From: an uncultured Succinatimonas sp.
Lineage (GTDB): Bacteria > Pseudomonadota > Gammaproteobacteria > Enterobacterales > Succinivibrionaceae
NCBI GenBank assembly: GCA_905201175.1
Contig: CAJKNC010000006.1
Coordinates: forward strand, 1-31,831
Direction of reading: 5' to 3'
Length of the DNA: 31,831 nucleotides
A program made the translations under genes and the position numbers. The notes under the pieces are model-generated. The model saw only the letters and a list, made by a program, of their open reading frames with translations, ran no database searches and was not told the origin of the DNA. Below, piece after piece: positions 17,469 to 26,682 of the stretch; the stretch's first letter is position 1; each line of letters starts with the position of its first letter.

Positions 17469-17755
17469 GTTTAAAAGATTTATTGCCCCAGGGCACTTAT
17501 GAAGAAATAACTTCAAGTTTGCATACTAACAAAGGCAAAACTGCTAATTGCCGCTGCCCGCAATGCGGCAAACCTACAGTTTATGATATTCATAATCCAT
17601 ACCGACCATTTTGTTCAGAAAAATGCAAACTATTGGATTTAGGTGCTTGGGCTTCTGAGGAACGCGTTATCAAAGGACGCCCAGTTAATGAAGATGAGGA
17701 CGCTGAACTTTTAGACGATCCTAACTTGCCCAAACGGCATATACCTAGCAACTAA
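17465..17755 (+). CDS. yacG: DNA gyrase inhibitor YacG, zinc-binding
   Basis: A small zinc protein; the E. coli homologue binds GyrB and inhibits gyrase. The zinc ligands are C31-x-x-C34 (CPQCGKPTVY) and C50-x3-C54 (FCSEKC), followed by the family signature LLDLGAWASEE. At 96 residues it is longer than E. coli YacG (65). The excess is a 28-residue N-terminal stretch and an acidic C-terminal tail. It is translationally coupled to zapD by an ATGA overlap, and that coupling supports this longer start. lptD follows after about 20 nt. Confidence 0.92.
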   Translation: MSLKDLLPQGTYEEITSSLHTNKGKTANCRCPQCGKPTVYDIHNPYRPFCSEKCKLLDLGAWASEERVIKGRPVNEDEDAELLDDPNLPKRHIPSN

Positions 17756-17774
17756 AAATTAGGAATAAGCCTTG

Positions 17775-20420
17775 ATGATCACAAGGAATAAACATTTTTA
17801 TCCAGCAGTTTTAGCCTCGGCCGTAGCTGCAGCTCTCTCTATCAAGATAGCCTATGCCTCTGCTGATACAGTCCCATATAATATTTCTACTAGTACTGTA
17901 AAAAAAACTAGCAATCAGCCTTTATTAGATGTAGAGAGCTTTACTAACCGCCTTTTGGGGATTATGAATACCCAGGGCTCTCAGTTATATTTGAATAATA
18001 AATATTTTGCTGACAGCTCCACTTTTCCTTTTAGACTTTTATCTCTACAAAAGAATCATAAGTGGCAAGGTGCACCTAATCATGGCCTTACCATTGATGA
18101 TCTTGACTGTTATTATGGAGTTCCTTCTTATTCAGAGCCAAGCAAATTTGACCCAGAGACTACTCCTATTATAGTTGAAAGTGATAAGCTTACAGGCGAT
18201 CTCGAAAATCGCAATGACGATCTCATCTACAGCGGTAATGTTATTATTACTCAAGCTGACAACGTTATAAACACTGATTCTGTACAATATATTGGGAAAA
18301 CAAAAAATTTTAATATTAAAGGTGATTCCACCGTCAAAACTCCAGAATATACAGTAACTACTAAAGATCCTATTAAAGCAAATCTGGATGATCAGACCAT
18401 AGAACTGCAGAATACTCATTTTCAACTAAATGGTTCTTATATTAGAGCACAAGCTGCAGAGCAGAAAATTAATAAAAAAGAGAACTCTCAATATTTAAAA
18501 GATGCCTCTATCACATCTTGTCCAATTGATGAAACTATTTGGCATTTTAGTGCAACAGAAGTCTTAATTGATAAGGATGAGCCTTTTGGAGAATCCTGGA
18601 ACAATACTGTATGGCTAGGACCAGTACCTGTAGCCTATATGCCTTATGCTCGTTTTCCTATAACTTCAGAGCGACAAAGCGGTATCTTATATCCAGAATT
18701 GTCATTTGGATCTGATGGCTTTAACTTTGCATTACCCATTTATTTTAATCTTGCTCCAAATTACGATTGGACTACGACACCGGCATGGGCTGGCGATCAT
18801 CATTGGAAATTTGACAATCAATTTCGCTATATGCCTTTTGAAAATGTCTTAGGCGAAATAAATTTTACTTATCTTCCTTCCGATCCGTCCTGGTCAACTA
18901 CCGATTACGAAATGTCCTCACTGGATCATGATCGCAAATTTGATTCAAGCACCGAACCTGACGGCAAAAAGCGTTGGTTTTTAAATATAAAGCAGAACAT
19001 GTGGTTTTTAGATAAAGACCTTAATGTTAAGCTTGATTACTCTAGAGTAAGACCTAATGATTATGATTACATCAATGATATCGTAAACGACAATGCATCA
19101 GTTACTGATGATCATTTAGTTAAATCCTTATTATCTACATACAATATCGAAAATTTTGATATTGCAGTTGAAGTTCGTAAATATCAATCATTGATTGATC
19201 CGCGTGCTCAGGTTGTTGCTCCTTTCGCTTTAATGCCGCAAATAAAAGGAAGCTATGCCGATACCTACAATAATATGCTTTTTGGTATTGACGGAGAGTT
19301 TAGCCGTTTTGAGCAAGATGAAATAAGTGATTTTAAAACCTTTAGAACCATTCGTTCTCATATAGAACCTAATATCAAATATCATATATTTGATCAGCGC
19401 GGTGCCTCTTTAGATGCTGGTGCGAGAATTTTTTATACCCACTATGATCAGGCTGATTTAAATAACTTGCCTAGCTATTACCACGATTATTTAGGCTATA
19501 ACTCTGAGATAGGTGATATTGATCGTTTTCTCTATCTTTTAGAATTACGAGGGAAAACTACTTTTGAAAGAAAGGTTATTGATATGAATCATACTCAGAC
19601 ATTAGAGCCTGAAATTAAATATCAATATATTCCTTATAAAAATCAGGATAATATTGCCCTTTACGATACTACTGATCGTTTAGATGATTTCTATACACTA
19701 TTCTCCTATAAACGTTTTGCCGGTATTGATCGCATAGCTAACCTAAATACTCTAAGTTTTGGAGTAACCTCTAGAATCTTAGATGCCCATGATCGTGAAA
19801 TTCTTCGTTTAGGTTTAGCTCAAGCCTATAGCTTTGAGCCTAATAAGGTTAATTTAAATAGCCGTGATACGGTAAATGACAATTCCAGATCTAAATTTGC
19901 TTTTAATCTTGACGCACAGCTATTAGAAAATATCAATTTCCATACCTCAGGTACATATGATACTGAAGAAAATAAAATTGATACTATGCGTTCACTCTTA
20001 CGCTATGAAAATGACGGCTTTTTAGCTGGGGTTTCACATCGTTTTGTTCGTAACGGCAATGTAGAAATAGGACAGACTGACAAATCACGAGATTTAAATC
20101 AAATTGGCGGCGAATTGGCTATTCCGCTTACTAATAACATGAAATTCGTATCTGCGATGTATTACGATACTGAACAAAACTATAGTATTGATAAAAAATT
20201 CGCACTACGTTATCAAGACTGCTGCTTTGCTGTTACTTTGGTATACGAAGACTACATGGAAATGGATTGGAATAATTACCGTCATGACAGCGATAAAGTC
20301 TTAGGTTTACAATTTGAACTAAAAGGCTTTTATCAGCTTAATATACACGGTATTGAAAATCCTTCTACTACCGATACTCACTTTATACCTTCAACAGATC
20401 CAGTTAATCTCAATCGTTAG
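17775..20420 (+). CDS. lptD: LPS-assembly outer-membrane protein LptD
   Basis: LptD with LptE inserts lipopolysaccharide into the outer leaflet. An N-terminal signal ends near residue 28-30. A periplasmic OstA/beta-jellyroll domain spans about 130-250 (IVESDKLTGDLENRNDDLIY), followed by a large beta-barrel beginning near GPVPVAYMPYARFPITSERQ. The four cysteines forming the two non-consecutive disulfides of the mature protein are present: C112, C249 and the adjacent pair C816-C817. Length 881 is somewhat longer than E. coli (784). A TTG directly precedes the chosen ATG; AGGA lies 7 nt from the TTG and 10 nt from the ATG, so either may be used. It leads lptD-surA-pdxA-rsmA, a hallmark gammaproteobacterial order. 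Confidence 0.95.
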   Translation: MITRNKHFYPAVLASAVAAALSIKIAYASADTVPYNISTSTVKKTSNQPLLDVESFTNRLLGIMNTQGSQLYLNNKYFADSSTFPFRLLSLQKNHKWQGAPNHGLTIDDLDCYYGVPSYSEPSKFDPETTPIIVESDKLTGDLENRNDDLIYSGNVIITQADNVINTDSVQYIGKTKNFNIKGDSTVKTPEYTVTTKDPIKANLDDQTIELQNTHFQLNGSYIRAQAAEQKINKKENSQYLKDASITSCPIDETIWHFSATEVLIDKDEPFGESWNNTVWLGPVPVAYMPYARFPITSERQSGILYPELSFGSDGFNFALPIYFNLAPNYDWTTTPAWAGDHHWKFDNQFRYMPFENVLGEINFTYLPSDPSWSTTDYEMSSLDHDRKFDSSTEPDGKKRWFLNIKQNMWFLDKDLNVKLDYSRVRPNDYDYINDIVNDNASVTDDHLVKSLLSTYNIENFDIAVEVRKYQSLIDPRAQVVAPFALMPQIKGSYADTYNNMLFGIDGEFSRFEQDEISDFKTFRTIRSHIEPNIKYHIFDQRGASLDAGARIFYTHYDQADLNNLPSYYHDYLGYNSEIGDIDRFLYLLELRGKTTFERKVIDMNHTQTLEPEIKYQYIPYKNQDNIALYDTTDRLDDFYTLFSYKRFAGIDRIANLNTLSFGVTSRILDAHDREILRLGLAQAYSFEPNKVNLNSRDTVNDNSRSKFAFNLDAQLLENINFHTSGTYDTEENKIDTMRSLLRYENDGFLAGVSHRFVRNGNVEIGQTDKSRDLNQIGGELAIPLTNNMKFVSAMYYDTEQNYSIDKKFALRYQDCCFAVTLVYEDYMEMDWNNYRHDSDKVLGLQFELKGFYQLNIHGIENPSTTDTHFIPSTDPVNLNR

Positions 20421-20437
20421 AAATAGGAACCGTTGTT

Positions 20438-21778
20438 ATGAGATTTTCAAATTTAACCTGCAAACTCTCCTGCTTAGCTTTACTAAGCTTTATGCTACAC
20501 GATCCTTTAATTATCAAAGATGTTAATGCCGCTGAAGTTAAATTAGATAGCACTGCAGCTGTTGTCAACAACGGTATTATTTTGGAAAGTGAGCTTAATG
20601 CAGAACAGAAAAGAATAGAACAAATCTCTAAAGCCAGAAAGATCAATCTTGATAAAATCGCCGCACGCTCTCAGGCTTTAGAAAATTTAATTACCAAAAA
20701 TATATTACTGCAAATGGCCGAACAGCAAGGCTACGATCTTAACGATATGCAGGTAGATCAAGCTCTAGCACAAACAGCTGAAAGAAATAATACATCTGTT
20801 GCAGAATTATTAAAAAGCTTCGGTCCTGCAGATTCTGAGGCACAGCAGCGAGAAAATTTCAAAAATGAATTTATCATTAACGAATTAAGAAATTCTCGCG
20901 TTAGAAGCCGTATTCATGTTTCACAAGCTGAAATTAATAATTTAGCCAAAAATCTTAAGGAACACGGCAGTGTTGAACCGCAATATCATATTGCTCAGAT
21001 TATCGTACCGCTGTCTTTAAACCCTACTGAGAGAGAATACCGTAATTCACAAAATGAAGCCCGTTCTTTAATTGCTAAGCTTCGCAATGGCTTGAGTTTT
21101 AATGAAGCTTTAGCAAAATATCCTGCTGATGGTAATGGTGATTTAGGATATTTACCAGAAAGTCAAATTCCTTTGCCTTTTGTTCCTGCCTTAGTAAAGT
21201 CAAAACCAGGAGATATAATTGGCCCCTTTAGATCTCCTTCAGGCTTGCACATATTTAAAGTATACGATATCAGCCATACTGCAGTTGCTCCAATTCGCAC
21301 CTATGATGCGGCACATATCCTGCTTAAGACCTCTATAATTTTTTCAGATGAAGCTGCTCAAGCTCAGCTTAAGCAAATACGCGATGATATCCTGAATAAT
21401 AAAATCAGCTTTGCTCAAGCTGCAAAAAAATATTCTCAAGATCCGGCCTCAGCTGTAACCGGCGGCGATTTAGGCTATTCTGTACCTGAAAGATATGATC
21501 CTGATTTTGCCAGAGCCATGGTGTCACTTAAAGAAGGTCAAATTTCCGAACCAATCAAATCTTCTTTTGGATGGCACTTAATTTATCTTAAGGATATAAA
21601 AATTGACAATAATTCTGACGAAGCCTACCGTGACCGAGCAAGAAGCATTATTTACGAACGTGAATTTGCACAGGCTGCTAGATCGTGGGAACGAGAATTA
21701 AGAGCAAGCGCCTATATACATGTGTTAGATCCTGAACTGTTAAGTCACGGTGTTAATTTAGAACAGGAGCAAAAATGA
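20438..21778 (+). CDS. surA: Periplasmic chaperone/isomerase SurA
   Basis: SurA escorts unfolded outer-membrane proteins, LptD among its best-known clients, to the BAM complex. It has an N-terminal chaperone region (VNNGIILESEL near residue 45) and a first parvulin domain at about 182-275. A second parvulin domain lies at about 289-388 (AAHILLKTS ... GGDLGYSVPERYDPDFARAM ... SSFGWHLIYL). The C-terminal helix carries ASAYIHVLDPEL. Length 446 (E. coli 428). The signal peptide is odd: the hydrophobic core (about 10-20) is followed by eleven residues before the likely VNA cleavage. The ATG has AGGAA about 8 nt upstream, and the stop overlaps pdxA (ATGA). Confidence 0.96.
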   Translation: MRFSNLTCKLSCLALLSFMLHDPLIIKDVNAAEVKLDSTAAVVNNGIILESELNAEQKRIEQISKARKINLDKIAARSQALENLITKNILLQMAEQQGYDLNDMQVDQALAQTAERNNTSVAELLKSFGPADSEAQQRENFKNEFIINELRNSRVRSRIHVSQAEINNLAKNLKEHGSVEPQYHIAQIIVPLSLNPTEREYRNSQNEARSLIAKLRNGLSFNEALAKYPADGNGDLGYLPESQIPLPFVPALVKSKPGDIIGPFRSPSGLHIFKVYDISHTAVAPIRTYDAAHILLKTSIIFSDEAAQAQLKQIRDDILNNKISFAQAAKKYSQDPASAVTGGDLGYSVPERYDPDFARAMVSLKEGQISEPIKSSFGWHLIYLKDIKIDNNSDEAYRDRARSIIYEREFAQAARSWERELRASAYIHVLDPELLSHGVNLEQEQK

Positions 21779-22761
21779 TCCGTTTAGCTGTTACTCCTGG
21801 CGAAGGTGCAGGAGTTGGCCCAGAACTCATGTATCATTTAGCCCAAAAAGATTATGCTGCTAAATTGGTACTTATATGTTCCAAAAAACTTATACAGGAG
21901 CGCTTAAGCATATATCCTGATGGTTATCAAATCAAACTTGTAGATTATGATCCCCAAGATGAAACTCCATCAAAAAAAGGAACTTTATGTATTCTTAATG
22001 TAGATTTAAATGAACCTGCTATCCCAGGCATATTAAACAAACATAATGCTCCCTATATATTAAAATGCTTAGATATAGCTTCTGATAAATCTATGTCCGG
22101 AGAATTTTCCGGTATGATTACAGGCCCTATAAGCAAGGCTGTAATTGCCGATTGTGGTCTTAATTTTACAGGACATACAGAATATTTACAGCAGCGTACA
22201 CATACTAAAACTGTAGTTATGCTTCTTGGCTGTAAAGAATTAAATGTAGCCTTAGTAACTACTCATTTACCCCTAAATTGTGTAAGTCAAGCAATTACCA
22301 AAGAACATTTAGAAGAAATTTGTCTTGTACTAAATAATGACCTTAAAACTAAATTTGGCTGCAAAAATCCCAAAATTTTAGCCTGCGGACTTAATCCTCA
22401 TGCAGGAGAAAATGGACATCTTGGAACAGAAGAAATAGAAACTATTATTCCTACGTTTAAAAAGCTACGCCAGCAAGGCTTAGATATAGAAGGTCCATTT
22501 CCAGCCGATACTATTTTTAATCGAGAAAATTTAGCTCGTGCCGATGCATTTTTAACTATGTATCATGATCAAGGTTTACCAGTATTAAAATACATAGGCT
22601 TTGACCACGGTTATAACACTACCCTAGGTCTTCCTTATATCAGAACCTCTGTAGATCATGGCACTGCTATGGATATTGCAGGAAAAGGTATAGCCGATCC
22701 TGGTTCTTTATTTACTGCTGTAGATTTAGCCATCAAAATGGCTTTTAATAGGAGATCATAA
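21775..22761 (+). CDS. pdxA: 4-hydroxythreonine-4-phosphate dehydrogenase
   Basis: NAD-dependent step of the DXP-dependent route to pyridoxal 5'-phosphate. The product condenses with deoxyxylulose phosphate through PdxJ. The three metal-binding histidines are H164 (TTHLPL), H209 (NPHAGENG) and H264 (MYHDQG), spaced as in E. coli (166, 211, 266). Also present are GPISKAVI, TGHTEYL and the C-terminal RTSVDHGTAMDIAGKG. Length 328 (E. coli 329). The start overlaps surA by 4 nt and the stop shares a base with the rsmA start (TAATG), so the three genes are tightly coupled. Confidence 0.96.
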   Translation: MIRLAVTPGEGAGVGPELMYHLAQKDYAAKLVLICSKKLIQERLSIYPDGYQIKLVDYDPQDETPSKKGTLCILNVDLNEPAIPGILNKHNAPYILKCLDIASDKSMSGEFSGMITGPISKAVIADCGLNFTGHTEYLQQRTHTKTVVMLLGCKELNVALVTTHLPLNCVSQAITKEHLEEICLVLNNDLKTKFGCKNPKILACGLNPHAGENGHLGTEEIETIIPTFKKLRQQGLDIEGPFPADTIFNRENLARADAFLTMYHDQGLPVLKYIGFDHGYNTTLGLPYIRTSVDHGTAMDIAGKGIADPGSLFTAVDLAIKMAFNRRS

Positions 22762-23561
22762 TGGCTCTGCCTTCACCACACATGCGGGCACGCAAACGCT
22801 TTGGACAAAACTTTCTGGTCGATGACTATATCATAGGACAAATTGTTGACGCCATAAATCCTAAGCCTGGTGATAATCTAATTGAAATCGGTCCTGGACA
22901 CGCTGCTTTAACGCGTCCTGTTTTAGAAAGGGCTCATGCTCTAACTGCAATCGAGCTTGATCGTGATTTAGTTGAAATTTTAAGTCATGATCCCTTTTTA
23001 AAAGGACTCAATTTAATCTCAGCTGATGCACTAAAAATTGATTTTTCCACTCTTCCTGGGGCTGGGAAACTCCGTGTCTTTGGCAACTTACCTTATAACA
23101 TTACGTCTCCAATTATCTTCCACCTTCTAAAGCAGGAAGGTATTATAGATATGCACTTTATGCTGCAAAAAGAGGTAGTTGAGCGTTTAGCCGCAGGACC
23201 TGGCGGACATGATTATGGCAGATTGACCGTCATGACTCAATTTTACGCTAATGTAATTCCGATGTTAGTCGTACCTCCCCAAGCCTTCAGACCTGCACCT
23301 AAGGTTACTTCTGCTGTTGTCAGACTTATACCTAAAAATTTAAGTTCTCAGGAACGTTCTTTAGCGGAAACTCTAAACACTATTACTACCGCTGCTTTTA
23401 GTGCCAGACGCAAAACATTACGTAATGCTTTAGGCAAAATCTTTACCGAAGAGCAGCTGCAAGAACTTAATATTGATCCTATAGCTCGTGCTGAAAATCT
23501 AAGTGTGGAGCAATATGTAAAGCTAGCTAAAATCTTAAAACAACGCAAAGAGGATCAATAA
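22761..23561 (+). CDS. rsmA: 16S rRNA dimethyladenosine transferase RsmA (KsgA)
   Basis: SAM-dependent enzyme that dimethylates two adjacent adenines (A1518/A1519 in E. coli numbering) near the 3' end of 16S rRNA during small-subunit assembly. Motifs are GQNFLVD (15-21), the SAM loop IEIGPGHAALT (41-51) and the catalytic NLPYN (109-113). The family C-terminal FSARRKTLRNAL is also present. Length 266 (E. coli 273). AGGAG lies 6 nt before the ATG, within the pdxA end. In E. coli apaG-apaH follow rsmA; here rsmC follows after two bases. Confidence 0.97.
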   Translation: MALPSPHMRARKRFGQNFLVDDYIIGQIVDAINPKPGDNLIEIGPGHAALTRPVLERAHALTAIELDRDLVEILSHDPFLKGLNLISADALKIDFSTLPGAGKLRVFGNLPYNITSPIIFHLLKQEGIIDMHFMLQKEVVERLAAGPGGHDYGRLTVMTQFYANVIPMLVVPPQAFRPAPKVTSAVVRLIPKNLSSQERSLAETLNTITTAAFSARRKTLRNALGKIFTEEQLQELNIDPIARAENLSVEQYVKLAKILKQRKEDQ

Positions 23562-23563
23562 AA

Positions 23564-24625
23564 ATGAGTGGATCACCTATTTATGAGCTCTTAGATCGAT
23601 CTTCTGAGCGTTTTGTCGATCGACGGCTATTAATCTGCGGTGACGTTTTAGATGAGCAATTATTAAAGTTAGCTCGCTATACAAAAAATACTACTGTACT
23701 TGTAGATAACTATGTTACAGCTCAGGCTATGGCTGCACTTTTAGGACAAACCTTAGATTCAAGCTGCGAGCAGACTGTAAGCTATAAACATATCAATATC
23801 TGTTATGTTTCTCTTGATAAGATAAAATTAGATAAATTTGATACGCTTTTAATTATTTTAGGTAAAAATAAGCAATCAACTTTAAAGCTGCTATCTTTAA
23901 TGCAAAGGCATTTAGAACCTAACAGCTTAATTTATATAGCCGGGGAAAATGCTGGCGGCGGAAAAAGCGCAGGAAATTTATTAAAACCTACAGGGGAAAG
24001 TATTAAGCTTGATCTTGCGCGTAAATGCTCACTGTTTATGGCTCAATATCAAAAACCGTTTCCTCAGTGGAAAGATTCTGAACCAATAAATGTCGACGCC
24101 TGCGGCTTTAAATTTAAGCTTTATCAAGATCCGGCGGTATTTTCACAAGGCCGCCTTGATGAAGGCACCGCAATGCTATTATATGCTCTTTGCGAAGCTA
24201 ACCAAACCCAAAATACTTTGGATTTAGGCTGCGGATGCGGCATCGTAGGCATGTGCTTAAAACGGCTTGGTCATTTAAAAATAACTGCTTCTGATATAAG
24301 TGCCCAAGCTTTATATTTAAGCTGTAAGAATGCTAAATTAAATGATATTGACGGCATTATTTATAGAAGTGCCGACATGTTAAAAGCATTAGATAGCTAT
24401 GATTTAATTGCTGTAAACCCACCTTTTCACAGAGGTATAGCAACTACTATAGCCCCTACTTTAAGAATGATCCAGGAAGCCCCTGCACATCTAAATAAAG
24501 GCGGGGTGATGTACATGGTTGCTAATGGACATTTACCTTATGAAAAATACTTAAAAGACTCTTTTAATAACGTAAGTATAGTTAAAGAAAACCCGCGTTA
24601 TAAAGTTTATAAGTGCATGTCTTAA
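23564..24625 (+). CDS. rsmC: 16S rRNA (guanine-N2-)-methyltransferase RsmC
   Basis: Most likely the m2G1207 methyltransferase of the small ribosomal subunit. The protein is a fused tandem: an N-terminal degenerate methyltransferase fold (about 1-175) with no SAM motif, and a C-terminal active fold. The active fold has the SAM loop DLGCGCGIVG starting at D220 and the catalytic NPPF at 285-288 (NPPFHRG). That layout and the length of 353 (E. coli 343) fit RsmC. RlmG has the same layout and is the main alternative. It starts two bases after rsmA with GAGGA 9 nt upstream, so two 16S rRNA methyltransferases end one operon. Confidence 0.88.
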   Translation: MSGSPIYELLDRSSERFVDRRLLICGDVLDEQLLKLARYTKNTTVLVDNYVTAQAMAALLGQTLDSSCEQTVSYKHINICYVSLDKIKLDKFDTLLIILGKNKQSTLKLLSLMQRHLEPNSLIYIAGENAGGGKSAGNLLKPTGESIKLDLARKCSLFMAQYQKPFPQWKDSEPINVDACGFKFKLYQDPAVFSQGRLDEGTAMLLYALCEANQTQNTLDLGCGCGIVGMCLKRLGHLKITASDISAQALYLSCKNAKLNDIDGIIYRSADMLKALDSYDLIAVNPPFHRGIATTIAPTLRMIQEAPAHLNKGGVMYMVANGHLPYEKYLKDSFNNVSIVKENPRYKVYKCMS

Positions 24626-24671
24626 AACTAATAATAGTTTACTTACAATTAGAGTGCTTTATATAAATAAA

Positions 24672-24707
24672 AAATGAAAAGCCAGCTAAACAGCTGGCTT
24701 TTCATTT
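24672..24707. terminator. Bidirectional intrinsic terminator, rsmC / TRAP operon
   Basis: A perfect 16-bp stem (AAATGAAAAGCCAGCT and its complement) with a 4-nt loop, between convergent rsmC (plus) and dctM (minus). The T run beyond the stem is longer on the minus strand, so it serves the TRAP operon best. Confidence 0.9.
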
Positions 24708-24740
24708 AAATAAATTTTAAATCAAAACTTATTGTTTCAG

Positions 24741-26072
24741 TTATTTTAATAATCCTGCAGCCTCCGGCAAGTACAGAGATAATGACGGAACTAAGGTTAC
24801 AATAACTAAGACTACGATCAACGCCAAGAAGAACGGCAGCATCTTAGTAAAGACTGCATCAATAGACTGTCTTGCAATTCGGCATCCTGTAAACAGAATC
24901 GGTCCTACCGGAGGAGTAATTGCGCCAATAGATAAATTAAATACCATCATTACGCCAAAATGAACCGGATGAATGCCTAACTTAACTGCTACTGGCAGGA
25001 AGATCGGAGTGAAGATCAATACTGCCGGAGCCGGATCCATAACACAGCCTACTAAGAGCATGATAACCATCATGCCTAGTAAAATAACTGTAGGATTATC
25101 AGAGAAGTTCAGCAAAGAAGTGGCTATCATATTAGGCAGCTTAGCAAAAGCCAATACATAACCTAATACGGCAGAGACGCCAATTAAGAATACAATTAAG
25201 CCTGTAGTCTTTGCTGTGCTCAATAGCATTCCAGGCAGCTGACTTGTATGGAATACCTCATCAAAGCCATATTTAGGTAAAATTCGGCCATAAATATATG
25301 ACAATGCAAGCGCATAAACTACTGCTACGCAGGAGGCCTCTGTAGGGGTAAACCAGCCGAAAATAATACCAAAAATAATGATGAAGATTAAAAATAATAC
25401 TGGAATAGCTAAAGCGGAGGTCTGCAAAATTGCCTGCATACTAGCCATTTTAGAAGCTTTATACTTTAACTTCCAAGCATAATAAGCTGCTACAACCATA
25501 ACTGCCAAGCCCCACATGATTCCCGGAATATATCCGGCAACGAACAGGGCTGCTACTGATACACCGCCTGATGCCAGAGAATAAATAATGAAAATATTCG
25601 AAGGCGGAATAATCATTCCTGCCGGAGCTGAGGAAATATTTACTACCGCAGATAATTTTTCATCATATCCTTCGGCCTTCTCGCCTGGCAGTATTACTGA
25701 ACCGATAGCTGCTGCAGCTGCGACGCCAGATCCTGATATAGCGCCAAAGAGCATATTTGCTACGATATTAGTATGCATCAGGGAGCCAGGAATGAAGCCG
25801 ATGAAGATCTTAGCAAAGTTAATTAAAATTCTGGCTAAGCCGCCTGAATTCATGATATTACCGGCTAATACGAAGAATGGAATAGCCAGCAATGTGAAGT
25901 TATTGATTCCGGAGAAGATCTTAGTTGCAGCATTAAGCGATGCATTAGGGCCTAAAATAGAGGCCATGGAAAATACTGAGCCTAAGCAAATACTTGTTCC
26001 GATAGGCACGCCTAAAGCCAATAAAATCGGAGTCAGTACCAAAAGGTACAGAATAATAGAAGTTGTCAGCAT
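24741..26072 (-). CDS. dctM: TRAP transporter large permease subunit (DctM family)
   Basis: The large membrane subunit of a tripartite ATP-independent periplasmic transporter; it uses a sodium or proton gradient to import substrate delivered by the binding protein. The 443 residues form a dozen or so hydrophobic segments. Family stretches include GAISGSGVAAAAAIGSVILP (about 113-132), the PAGMIIPPSNIFIIYS loop and the late NLSIGAITPPVGPILFTGCR. Length is typical for an unfused DctM. AGAGG lies 6 nt before the ATG. The gene is 11 nt after dctQ and last in dctP-dctQ-dctM. By eye the operon is somewhat less AT-rich than its surroundings. Confidence 0.95.
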   Translation of the reverse strand: MLTTSIILYLLVLTPILLALGVPIGTSICLGSVFSMASILGPNASLNAATKIFSGINNFTLLAIPFFVLAGNIMNSGGLARILINFAKIFIGFIPGSLMHTNIVANMLFGAISGSGVAAAAAIGSVILPGEKAEGYDEKLSAVVNISSAPAGMIIPPSNIFIIYSLASGGVSVAALFVAGYIPGIMWGLAVMVVAAYYAWKLKYKASKMASMQAILQTSALAIPVLFLIFIIIFGIIFGWFTPTEASCVAVVYALALSYIYGRILPKYGFDEVFHTSQLPGMLLSTAKTTGLIVFLIGVSAVLGYVLAFAKLPNMIATSLLNFSDNPTVILLGMMVIMLLVGCVMDPAPAVLIFTPIFLPVAVKLGIHPVHFGVMMVFNLSIGAITPPVGPILFTGCRIARQSIDAVFTKMLPFFLALIVVLVIVTLVPSLSLYLPEAAGLLK

Positions 26073-26083
26073 GATTTACCTCT

Positions 26084-26590
26084 TTAAGCCTTTTGTGGTT
26101 TCTTATAATTTTTAATCTTAATTACAGTATCTGTAATGTTATAGAAAGCGTAATAGACTACAAAAAGGCCGGTTATAGGGATAATAGAATAGATTACTCC
26201 TACTGGCAGCCAGGTCATTGCAGAGTTTACCTGACCCATGCCATTCATGGTGATGCGATATCCGCCATAGGTCAAAACCCAAATAGCCATTCCTAAGGTT
26301 AAGACTTCACTTAAAATGGTTAAATAATATCCGCGATATTCGCCTACCTTTTCGGGAATATAGTTGATATTCATATGACCTTTCTCGCCATAGAGTAAAG
26401 CCGAAGCTATCAATCCCATCCAGACGAAAATCAAACGGGACAATTCTTCGGAAATTGCACTCGGATCTCCTAGAATAAAACGCGCTACAACTTGGTAAGA
26501 AACCAAGACCACCATAGAAGCGCAAGAAAAAATACACAATACGATCAAGATCTTATCGCAGATTTTTTTTATTGCGGTTAATGTATCCAT
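26084..26590 (-). CDS. dctQ: TRAP transporter small permease subunit (DctQ family)
   Basis: The four-helix small membrane subunit that pairs with DctM. Membrane segments lie near residues 13-35, 50-66, 88-108 and 130-150. The conserved SYQVVARFILGDPSAISEEL and WMGLIASALLYGEKGHMNI blocks are typical of DctQ. The frame opens 17 codons further upstream, but I chose the ATG at 26590 because GGAG lies 7 nt before it and the upstream residues are not membrane-protein-like. That gives 168 residues, normal for the family. The 92-nt gap to dctP contains an AT-only inverted repeat (26640-26659) that may moderate transcription beyond dctP. Confidence 0.93.
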   Translation of the reverse strand: MDTLTAIKKICDKILIVLCIFSCASMVVLVSYQVVARFILGDPSAISEELSRLIFVWMGLIASALLYGEKGHMNINYIPEKVGEYRGYYLTILSEVLTLGMAIWVLTYGGYRITMNGMGQVNSAMTWLPVGVIYSIIPITGLFVVYYAFYNITDTVIKIKNYKKPQKA

Positions 26591-26682
26591 TAAAAACTCC
26601 AAAGTATTACAAAAAAATGTGGCTCTAGCCCCATTTTTCAATTTATTTGTAAATAAATTTCTCTATTCACGAATAAAATTTG

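Noticed and set aside
25588..26115. 175-codon plus-strand frame opposite dctM
   Set aside because: Antisense to conserved TRAP permease sequence; a mirror of hydrophobic codons rather than a gene.
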